Below, piece after piece: positions 8,881 to 16,842 of a stretch of 64,000 nt of DNA. Every line of letters starts with the position of its first letter. Position 1 is the first letter of the stretch. Where the stretch lies: assembly GCF_025685575.1 (NCBI RefSeq), contig NZ_JAGSYD010000001.1:313852-377851 (forward strand), given 5' to 3'. The position numbers and the translations under genes are program-made. The notes under the pieces are model-generated. The model made no database searches. It was not told the origin of the DNA and saw nothing but the letters and a program-made list of their open reading frames with translations. Source of the DNA: Granulicella cerasi (GTDB lineage Bacteria > Acidobacteriota > Terriglobia > Terriglobales > Acidobacteriaceae).

Positions 8881-8908
8881 CGCAGACTACCTTGCAAAGT
8901 AGTCTGCG
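8881..8908 (+). other. Perfect 10-bp hairpin between RNA elements A and B
   Basis: CGCAGACTAC / GTAGTCTGCG with an 8-base loop lies between elements A and B. It has no T-run, so it may be a processing signal or an inefficient terminator rather than a classical terminator. Confidence 0.5.
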
Positions 8909-8917
8909 GTAGAGAAA

Positions 8918-9026
8918 CCGTGTCCGTGGCGAAGAAGTGAGTTACTTCTCACCCACTAGCAGGATTGAAGCCCTGCACACAGAGGAAACTCTGTCTTTAC
9001 TCACTTCACTACAATCCCGGACACGG
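8918..9026 (+). ncRNA. Y RNA-like element B
   Basis: Closing helix CCGTGTCCG (8918-8926) / CGGACACGG (9018-9026); internal loop 5' TGGCGAA (8927-8933) and 3' ACTACAATCC (9008-9017); inner helix GAAGTGAGT (8934-8942) / ACTCACTTC (8999-9007). The head contains a GNRA-capped hairpin ACAGAG-GAAA-CTCTGT and a GCAGG / CCTGC hairpin but no T-loop, so it is a non-tRNA-like member. The 3' strand can instead pair downstream, ACACGGA (9021-9027) with TCCGTGT (9034-9040), giving a possible switch or processing hairpin. About 109 nt. Confidence 0.65.
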
Positions 9027-9044
9027 ATTGCGCTCCGTGTTGAC

Positions 9045-9175
9045 GCGCCGGTGGCGCAGAAGACGGTTCCTTCGCTTGAAACGCGGGAGTCGCAGGTTCA
9101 AATCCTGCCGCAGGGAAACCTGCGTGGATTAGCGGCCCAGATCGCCTAAACCGTCTTCGACTTATCCCCCGGCGC
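9045..9175 (+). ncRNA. Y RNA-like element C, YrlA-type tRNA mimic
   Basis: Closing helix GCGCCGG (9045-9051) / CCGGCGC (9169-9175); internal loop TGGCGCA (9052-9058) and GACTTATCCC (9159-9168); inner helix of 10 bp, GAAGACGGTT (9059-9068) / AACCGTCTTC (9149-9158). The head carries a perfect T-arm GCAGG-TTCAAAT-CCTGC (9092-9108), an acceptor-like helix CGCAGG / CCTGCG closed by a GAAA tetraloop (9109-9124), and a 4-bp D-arm-like pairing CGCT (9073-9076) / AGCG (9131-9134). It has no anticodon arm or free acceptor end, so it is not a tRNA gene. About 131 nt. Confidence 0.75.
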
Positions 9176-9181
9176 TAACTT

Positions 9182-9199
9182 ACTCGAGAAGCCTCGAGT
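9182..9199 (+). other. Hairpin after RNA element C
   Basis: ACTCGAG-AAGC-CTCGAGT, a perfect 7-bp stem, lies between element C and the start of the small Cys protein. It could end the RNA or act in the leader of the following gene. Confidence 0.5.
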
Positions 9200-9221
9200 T
9201 AGAAAGAGATTGTGTGTCCAG

Positions 9222-9542
9222 ATGGGCAACATTTTCGTGAAAGATGGAACACCCAGCGGCTCAGGCAGTCTGTGTCGCACGTGCTCCAACGCTATTCTGA
9301 TCCGCGGTTATCGCGAGAGTGAGCAGATCACGCTCTGCGAAAAGCCGTACCAGACCATGACCTTGCCGTTCCCCGTATACGAGTGCTCGGGCTACTACGA
9401 CAAGAACCGTCCCGGCTGGGACCAGATGGAAAAGCTCGCAATCAACGTGGTTCCGGGGCCTTTGAAGCCGGTTGGCTTCAAGGTCGGCATCAACACCGAA
9501 CCGCGTTTGAAGGTCGGCGTCACAGAAGAAGACGACGAATAA
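9222..9542 (+). CDS. Small four-cysteine protein inside the Y RNA array
   Basis: A 106-aa protein with no signal peptide. Cysteines are arranged as CRTC, then LCEKP 17 residues later, then YECSG, which suggests a single structural zinc site. The middle is GYRESEQITLCEK and the C terminus is acidic (VTEEDDE). TTG 9210 would extend it by four residues, but ATG 9222 gives the simpler start, with GAAAGAGA upstream. It starts 46 bases after RNA element C and ends 12 bases before element D. A role with the RNAs is inferred only from position; no family recognised with confidence. Confidence 0.7.
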   Translation: MGNIFVKDGTPSGSGSLCRTCSNAILIRGYRESEQITLCEKPYQTMTLPFPVYECSGYYDKNRPGWDQMEKLAINVVPGPLKPVGFKVGINTEPRLKVGVTEEDDE

Positions 9543-9554
9543 CCTCAACCCCAG

Positions 9555-9686
9555 TCGCCGGTGGCGAAGGCAACGGATACTTCGGTAGAGCGCTGCGCTT
9601 GCGCAGAGGTCGCAGGTTCAAATCCTGCTGCGGAGAGTACCCCGCATAGCTCAGTCTCTTCTCCGTGCCAACTTATTCCCCGGCGA
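9555..9686 (+). ncRNA. Y RNA-like element D, YrlA-type tRNA mimic
   Basis: Closing helix TCGCCGG (9555-9561) / CCGGCGA (9680-9686); internal loop TGGCGAA (9562-9568) and AACTTATTCC (9670-9679); inner helix GGCA-a-CGGA (9569-9577) / TCCGTGCC (9662-9669). The head, in order, has D-arm strand GAGC (9588-9591), a 5-bp arm CTGCG-CTTG-CGCAG (9593-9606), T-arm GCAGG-TTCAAAT-CCTGC (9612-9628), acceptor-like TGCGG / CCGCA (9629-9646), and D-arm partner GCTC (9649-9652). Read circularly this is a tRNA opened in the D-loop. The short CTTG loop has no anticodon. About 132 nt. Confidence 0.78.
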
Positions 9687-9703
9687 GGAAGTTACCAATT
9701 TCT

Positions 9704-9746
9704 ACTTCGGCCCGAGTTGCGGAGTATCCGCAACTCCAGCCGAAGT
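9704..9746 (+). promoter_or_regulatory. Long hairpin in the rsr leader
   Basis: Outer stem ACTTCGGC (9704-9711) / GCCGAAGT (9739-9746) and a perfect inner stem GAGTTGCGGA (9714-9723) / TCCGCAACTC (9727-9736). It lies between RNA element D and the rsr start and lacks the Y internal loop. Further on, TGTCGT (9791-9796) can pair with ACGACA (9819-9824) around the AAAGGAGG ribosome site, which might limit Rsr translation. Both roles are inferences. Confidence 0.5.
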
Positions 9747-9831
9747 GCGCCTAAAAACGTGCTGAATCCTTCAGCCTCAACCCACAAACCTGTCGTTACC
9801 AGCACTACGGAAAGGAGGTCACGACAACGAA

Positions 9832-11181
9832 ATGAAACTGAATATCCTTAACCTGAAGTTCTCCAAGCCGCTCTTCACCTCACCGCGCACGCACGAAGGC
9901 GCGCCCGCGCCGGTGCTGACGCCGGAGCAGAGCCTGCGCCGCTCGGTGCTCGCCTGCATGTTGTGGGAGGACGAGTTCTACGAGGGCGGCGTGACCATCG
10001 CGAACCGCATCCGTGAGCTGGTGCCGCAGGTGGCGCCCGAGAGCGTCGCCGCGCTGGCCGTGGAGGCCCGCACCCGGATGAAGCTGCGTCACGCGCCGCT
10101 CTTGCTGCTGCGCGAAATGGCGCGTCACGCCTCGCACCGCGCGCTGGTGGCCGAAACGCTGGCTGCCGTCATTCAGCGCGCGGACGAGCTGGCGGAGTTC
10201 GTCGCGATCTACTGGGCCGAGGGCAAGGCACCGCTCTCGGCCCAGGTGAAGAAGGGCCTCGCGGCCGCCTTCACCAAGTTCGACGAGTACACGCTGGCGA
10301 AGTACGATCGCGCCGGTGCGGTGCGTCTGCGCGACGTGCTCTTCCTCTCGCACGCAAAGCCGGTTTCGGCCGAGCAGGCGGAGCTGTGGAAGCGCCTGAT
10401 CGACGGCGCGCTGGCAACGCCGGATACCTGGGAGGTCGCGCTCTCGGCCTCGGGCACGTCGCCCGAGACGAACAAGCGCGAGGTGTGGGAGCGTCTGCTC
10501 GCCGAGCGCAAGCTGGGTGCGCTGGCGCTGCTGCGAAACCTGCGCAACATGCTGCAGGCGGGCGTCGGTGAGCAAGCGCTGAAGACCGCGCTCGCCGAGC
10601 TGAACACCGCTCGGGTGCTGCCGTTCCGCTATCTGGCGGCGGCCCGTCACGCTCCGCGTCTCGAAGAGGCGCTGGAGGCCGTGATGCTGCGCTCGGTGAA
10701 CACCGCCGAGAAGCTGTCCGGGCGCACCGTACTGATGGTCGATGTGTCGGGCTCCATGATCGCGCCGCTCTCGCGTCGTTCCGAGGTGCTGCGTACCGAC
10801 GCGGCGTATGGTCTGGCCGTGCTGCTGCGTGAGCTTTGCGAGCAGGTGAGCATTTACACCTTCTCCGAGCGCACGTTGCTGGCGCCCCCGCGTCGTGGCT
10901 TCGCGTTGCGTGATGCGCTGGCGAACAGCCAGCCGAACCACGGAACGTACCTCGGCCGTTCGCTGGATGACGTGGCGGCGATGGAGCCCGGCACGCCCGC
11001 GCGAACCATCGTGCTGACGGATGAGCAGTCGCACGACCGCGTCGGCGCGCCGCTGGCTGCGCGAGGCTACATGATCAATGTCGCCTCCGCGCGCAACGGC
11101 GTCGGGTACGGCAACGGCTGGTCGCACATCGACGGCTTCTCCGAGGCCGTGGTGGAGTACATTCGCGCGGCGGAAGCCTAG
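9832..11181 (+). CDS. rsr: Ro60-like TROVE/vWA RNA-binding protein (Rsr)
   Basis: Bacterial orthologue of the Ro autoantigen: a ring of HEAT-like helices binds ends of misfolded or structured RNAs, with Y RNAs as regulators and tethers to nucleases. The TROVE region covers about residues 30-295, including KLRHAPLLLLREMAR and AAAFTKFDEYTLAKYDR. A vWA domain follows with MIDAS residues DVSGSM (304-309), Thr372 and Asp397. At 449 aa it is shorter than animal Ro60 or Deinococcus Rsr (over 500), but no domain is missing. A strong AAAGGAGG site precedes ATG. Four Y-like RNAs lie directly upstream. No RtcB or PNPase gene is in the window. Confidence 0.88.
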   Translation: MKLNILNLKFSKPLFTSPRTHEGAPAPVLTPEQSLRRSVLACMLWEDEFYEGGVTIANRIRELVPQVAPESVAALAVEARTRMKLRHAPLLLLREMARHASHRALVAETLAAVIQRADELAEFVAIYWAEGKAPLSAQVKKGLAAAFTKFDEYTLAKYDRAGAVRLRDVLFLSHAKPVSAEQAELWKRLIDGALATPDTWEVALSASGTSPETNKREVWERLLAERKLGALALLRNLRNMLQAGVGEQALKTALAELNTARVLPFRYLAAARHAPRLEEALEAVMLRSVNTAEKLSGRTVLMVDVSGSMIAPLSRRSEVLRTDAAYGLAVLLRELCEQVSIYTFSERTLLAPPRRGFALRDALANSQPNHGTYLGRSLDDVAAMEPGTPARTIVLTDEQSHDRVGAPLAARGYMINVASARNGVGYGNGWSHIDGFSEAVVEYIRAAEA

Positions 11182-11185
11182 CTGG

Positions 11186-11220
11186 CTGCTGCCATCGCCC
11201 CTTGCGGGTGGTGGCAGCAG
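11186..11220 (+). terminator. Hairpin at the end of rsr
   Basis: CTGCTGCCA / TGGCAGCAG with an inner GCCCC/GGG pairing starts 4 bases after the rsr stop codon. There is no T-run, so termination efficiency is uncertain. The remaining 300 bases to rpoD contain a short palindrome GTCTA-ATTTGG-TAGAC (11271-11286), perhaps near the rpoD promoter, and otherwise nothing recognised. Confidence 0.6.
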
Positions 11221-11527
11221 TGCATCGTATATGGGTTGCATCCGGGCTGCATCTTTTTCCACAATTTTCCGTCTAATTTGGTAGACTGGTTTTCGCTGGA
11301 GACGTGCGCCTTGAGTGCCGGAAAGCCTTCCCTGCGCGGATATTTGATCCGCCAAATGTGCTTCGGTCTGCGCCCGCGGCTTTGACCGCAACCCAATGTC
11401 CCGCGAACCCCGTCTGAACCCAGGGAGAGCTGTCTGCGCACGGATGACCTGCGCGATTGAATCCCAAAGAATTTTCCGCCCGCGCCGCTGACAGCTCACG
11501 CGCAAGGGGCGTTTGAGGAGTGCACAA

Positions 11528-13240
<1,713 letters not shown>

Positions 13241-13260
13241 TTCCCTGTTCCTTGCGAGCA

Positions 13261-13296
13261 ACAAGAAGAGCCCCTCGCGAGATGGGCTCTTCTTGT
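13261..13296. terminator. Bidirectional terminator after rpoD
   Basis: ACAAGAAGAGCCC (13261-13273) pairs perfectly over 13 bp with GGGCTCTTCTTGT (13284-13296), between convergent stop codons. Confidence 0.85.
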
Positions 13297-13309
13297 CGCT
13301 GCGTGGATC

Positions 13310-15289
13310 TTACGGACGCGTGGCGTGCCTCGTCGGCGAAACAGGCGTCGCCTGGGGAGTCGCGATACCCACCCACTGGATGAGGTGGTTCGTATCATCC
13401 ACGGTCCACGCATTGCCAGAGGCGTCGAGCTGCACCGCACCTTCGGCGTTCGCATCGGAGTTCGGGTCCCGATAGCCGGTCGATGGCGAGACCGGCACGA
13501 TCACCGGGCTGGAAAAGCGAAGCTGGCTCAGCGAAGGTGTGCCATTGTTCGACACCCACACCGAACCGTTGGCATCCACCTGAAGGCCAGAGGGGTAGCT
13601 CAAGCCACCGGTACTCGGGTCATACGCGGTGGTATTGCCTGCGGCCTGGTTGATGCGCGCAATCGCGCTCGAGTTGAAGTCGACGACCCAGGCAAACCCA
13701 CTCGCATCGAAGTCCACCCAGGCGGTAGAAGTCATGTTCGCCACCGAAAGAGGTCCGCCAAAATTGGGCTGGCCTGACGGTAGGAATGCGGAGACCGTCG
13801 TATTGCTATTGGCCGTCCAGATGGTGGCGTTCGAAATGGAAACCCAGTTTCCACCATACAGGCCAGAGGCTGAAGCCGAGTCTGCGCTCGCGTCGTCCGT
13901 AAACGGCCCGAGAGTTCTCACCCCATTGGTCAACGCCATCAGATATCCCGAAGCATTGGATGAAGACGCAGACGTAATCCAAAGCCGCCCGCTCGTATCG
14001 AAAGCCAACCCGGCGCTGAGAGTACCTGCCACATAGCCTGACGGCGCATATCCGTTGGCCGACACCACACTGCCCATGCTCGTGAACTCGGAGATCACGT
14101 TGGCGCCGGCATTCTTCACCCAGATGTTTCCGAGGGAGTCGATGGCCATACCCGTCGGCTCATTCAGACCACCGCCCGTGAACCCACCAGGGGAGGCCAC
14201 CACACCCTGCGGCGAAAACTTGCTCAGCGAATTGCCGAAGTAGTTGCTCACCCACACGTTTCCAGTCGCATCCACAACCGTCATAAAGCCGCCGTTCAGG
14301 CCGCCGCCGGTATACGAGACCGGCAGTGCGAAGTCATTCGGCGCAGCCGTCAGGTGCGGCAGAAAAGCCGTTCCCACACCTGTCTGCAGGCCATAGAGCG
14401 CGGAAGTGTTGCTGCCAGGGTTATGCGCGATGTTGATTGCGGCCGTAGCCGTATCCGTAGGGATGGTGCCGCTCGAACCCGCGCTCTGCGCATTGCTGAA
14501 GAGCGTCGAGCAAGCGGAGGAGTTCGAACTGGCAGTGTTCACGCAAGCCACCAGAATGTTCGCCAGCGTGTTGATCTTCTGGTACGGCACCGTGCCGATA
14601 TTGCCGATCCCCGTCACGCTACCGGGCGTCGTCTGGTTCACCACACCGGTGCCGACATTGACGAGATTCTTGAAGTTCGCCGCTGCATTCTGGAGGCCGA
14701 CCAGTCCCGCCGCCGAACCGCTGTATCCGATATGCGTCGCGTCCGTGGCAAAGCCCGAGAGAGCGTAAGCCGCAGCCACCGTCGTCACCTCGTTGACCCA
14801 CACATACGGCGTCACCGCAGCGAGCGTTCCGCCGCTCGCAGGGCAGACGCCCAGCACCGACATCATGCCGATCGCCGGATTCACCGCCGCGCCCGAGTTG
14901 CCGCCAAGCGTGTAGAGATAGACCACCTGGTTCGCATCGCAGGTGTAATCGCCGGTGAGCGAGAAGCCACCGCCGGCATCCGTGGTGACGTAATAGCGGC
15001 CATTACTGTCCGCCGTTGTGTTGCTGGCCGCGGTCAGCAGCGACTTCGAGGCGTTCGCGGTCGAGGCCGTAATGCCCGGGCCGGCGTAGGCCGTCGCATT
15101 CGCTTCCAGCAAATACACAGCCGCACCGCTAACGGGGTTTTGACCGCCGTACATCGTGCCCTTCACCGCGCCAATGCTGCTGGTCGAGGTATCGGTGCCG
15201 AGATGGGCGGTGGACATTGCGCAGCCTGAGAGCGCAACACACGAGGCGAGCAGAGCGAGTTTCAGCGTTTGGGTGGCAGGGTTTGGCAT
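13310..15289 (-). CDS. NHL/beta-propeller repeat lipoprotein, paralogue of 6158-8074
   Basis: An exported protein of 659 aa from ATG 15289; the frame extends to 15358, but MPNPATQTLKLALLASCV followed by lipobox ALSGC gives a normal lipoprotein signal. Layout matches its paralogue: a short carboxypeptidase-regulatory-like domain (GTMYGGQNPVSGAAVYLLE), an Ala/Ser-rich helical middle, then propeller repeats (VDATGNVWVSN, IDSLGNIWVKN, VDANGSVWVSN, LDASGNAWTVD). Probably an outer-membrane-anchored extracytoplasmic protein; ligand unknown. It ends at the shared terminator with rpoD. Confidence 0.75.
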   Translation of the reverse strand: MPNPATQTLKLALLASCVALSGCAMSTAHLGTDTSTSSIGAVKGTMYGGQNPVSGAAVYLLEANATAYAGPGITASTANASKSLLTAASNTTADSNGRYYVTTDAGGGFSLTGDYTCDANQVVYLYTLGGNSGAAVNPAIGMMSVLGVCPASGGTLAAVTPYVWVNEVTTVAAAYALSGFATDATHIGYSGSAAGLVGLQNAAANFKNLVNVGTGVVNQTTPGSVTGIGNIGTVPYQKINTLANILVACVNTASSNSSACSTLFSNAQSAGSSGTIPTDTATAAINIAHNPGSNTSALYGLQTGVGTAFLPHLTAAPNDFALPVSYTGGGLNGGFMTVVDATGNVWVSNYFGNSLSKFSPQGVVASPGGFTGGGLNEPTGMAIDSLGNIWVKNAGANVISEFTSMGSVVSANGYAPSGYVAGTLSAGLAFDTSGRLWITSASSSNASGYLMALTNGVRTLGPFTDDASADSASASGLYGGNWVSISNATIWTANSNTTVSAFLPSGQPNFGGPLSVANMTSTAWVDFDASGFAWVVDFNSSAIARINQAAGNTTAYDPSTGGLSYPSGLQVDANGSVWVSNNGTPSLSQLRFSSPVIVPVSPSTGYRDPNSDANAEGAVQLDASGNAWTVDDTNHLIQWVGIATPQATPVSPTRHATRP

Positions 15290-15549
15290 GGCCGATCCGA
15301 TTCTCATGGGGGTTGAATGAGAGAGGTGCACGCGCTCACATTTCCGGTGAGAGCGCATAGAAAGGATGGCACGATTTTATCGCCCGGCGACGGTACGAAG
15401 GACGAAGAGTAAGCCAGAAACCGCCCGAGGAACCCACGCTGGTCTGAATCGGGAGGCCTCGCACCCGACCAGCGCTGCCTGCCTCCGCGCAGCAGAAAGG
15501 GCCGCGATGAACTTCATCGCGACCCTCGCCTGTTTGCGTTGGTGCAGGA
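15290..15549. other. Intergenic region between lipoprotein start and FecR-like gene
   Basis: Holds the presumed promoter of the downstream lipoprotein gene, an 8-bp inverted repeat CGCTGGTC (15437-15444) / GACCAGCG (15467-15474) of unknown role, and the terminator of the FecR-like gene at 15498-15524. No further gene seen. Confidence 0.4.
15498..15524 (-). terminator. Terminator of the FecR-like gene
   Basis: GGG-c-CGCGATG (15498-15508) pairs with CATCGCG-a-CCC (15514-15524) with one mismatch. On the minus strand the stem is followed by TTTCT. It lies 26 bases after the stop codon. Confidence 0.6.
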
Positions 15550-16611
15550 CTAGCGGTGTCCGCCACCGCCGCCACCGTGGAAACCACCACCGCCGCCGCC
15601 TCCGTGGAAGCCGCCGCCTACGGCCGCTCCGCTGTGGAGACCGCCGCCGCCACTGAAGCCGCGGGTGCCGCCGAAGCCGCGTCCACCGTAGCCACGGCCA
15701 CCATAGCCGCCACGATAATAACCGCCGCCGCGATAGTATCCGCCGCCCCAGCCGTAGCCTACGCCGTACCAGCCGTAACCGGGATATCCCCAGCCCCAAC
15801 CCCAGCCGGGATAGCCCCAGCCGTAGCCGTAGTAATCGTAGGGATAGCCGGCATAAGCGCCGTAGCCATACGGGTAACCGTAGCCGCCGTAGTATGCGCC
15901 GTATCCGCCGCCCGGGCTGTAGCAACCATCGCAGCCGTTATCGACCATGGCTTCGCTTCCGCCGTAGTTGGCCTGCGCATCCATCGTGTCGGGGCCGCCG
16001 GTCCACGGCAGAATGTCCGCACGCATCTGCGAGTCATACAGGTCGTCCGGATGCGGGTGCTCACCGAGCACCACACCCTGGCCTTCTTTCACCGACTTGC
16101 CGTCGGCGTTCGGCGGAGCGCCCGGGGCGAAGGCCTTCGCCTCGCCATGCAGCACCGCCAACGTGTTGGTGTCTGCGTTCAGCGTGTAGAAGCCGTCCTT
16201 GATCAGGTCGGCCTGCCCGCCGGGCAGATCAACGAGAATCAGCGATCCCTGAGCCGGATTGTGGATCATCACGTTCGCCTTACCGTGATCGAGGCGCAGT
16301 TCAACGTGGTTTGTGTCCTTGGAGACGACCGCCAGCTTCGCATTCGTCAGCACGCGAACGCCCTGCATCGGATTCAGCACGGTCGACGCGCCTGCTCCTC
16401 CCCGATGCACGGGGCGGCGCGGCGGCGGCGCGGGAGCGCCCTGCTGGTCGTCGGAGTAGTAATTTTGATCGGGCGCAGCTTGCGGCGCGGGGGCAGACTG
16501 AGCGGCGTATCCACGCTCAATCGGCGCAGCGTCCTGCTGCGGAACTTGGGCAAATGCAGCAGTGCTCGCGAGCGCCCAACCCGCGAGAAGCAGCTTGTAG
16601 TTCGAGTTCAT
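15550..16611 (-). CDS. Exported FecR-like protein with Gly/Tyr-rich tail
   Basis: A 353-aa secreted protein: signal peptide MNSNYKLLLAGWALASTAAFA, a Pro/Ala/Gln-rich linker, then residues about 75-200 that resemble a FecR domain (beta-rich, VELRLDHGKANVMI, LILVDLPGGQADLIKDGFY). The last 130 residues are low complexity, rich in Gly, Tyr and Trp with repeats such as GYGWGYPG and RGGYGGRGYGG, ending in HGGGGGG. A good ribosome site (AGAGGATTG) precedes ATG 16611. A surface or matrix role is suggested by the tail, but this is inference. It is divergent from the glycosyltransferase gene. Confidence 0.65.
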   Translation of the reverse strand: MNSNYKLLLAGWALASTAAFAQVPQQDAAPIERGYAAQSAPAPQAAPDQNYYSDDQQGAPAPPPRRPVHRGGAGASTVLNPMQGVRVLTNAKLAVVSKDTNHVELRLDHGKANVMIHNPAQGSLILVDLPGGQADLIKDGFYTLNADTNTLAVLHGEAKAFAPGAPPNADGKSVKEGQGVVLGEHPHPDDLYDSQMRADILPWTGGPDTMDAQANYGGSEAMVDNGCDGCYSPGGGYGAYYGGYGYPYGYGAYAGYPYDYYGYGWGYPGWGWGWGYPGYGWYGVGYGWGGGYYRGGGYYRGGYGGRGYGGRGFGGTRGFSGGGGLHSGAAVGGGFHGGGGGGGFHGGGGGGHR

Positions 16612-16842
16612 TGCTTCAATCCTCTATAGGTTTAGACGCTATTTTTCCGCAGGAGTCGCGGTCCTCATCCCTTCGGATTGTCGTTTTGTCGCAACCCGCC
16701 CGAAACAAGCCGGTTGTGAGTGGCTTCTGCCGAGGGGACAGGATATGCTTGCCCTACCACCACAACAGGAAGCAATTCCCCCGCGAGCCTTTTTCGGTTG
16801 CGGTACGGAAGACTCGAAACGCACCTCGACCGCCGGGTATTC

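Noticed and set aside
9045..9686. Canonical tRNA genes
   Set aside because: T-arms and D-arm-like helices are present but no anticodon arm with a 7-nt loop and no free acceptor end; helices are in permuted order inside a Y-type stem.
15596..15930. Tandem DNA repeats suggesting a CRISPR or satellite
   Set aside because: The repetition follows from Gly/Tyr-coding triplets of the FecR-like tail; no spaced identical repeats.
15556..16629. 357-codon plus-strand frame rich in Ala/Thr/Val opposite the FecR-like gene
   Set aside because: Shadow of the Gly/Tyr repeat tail; low complexity arises from the opposite strand.
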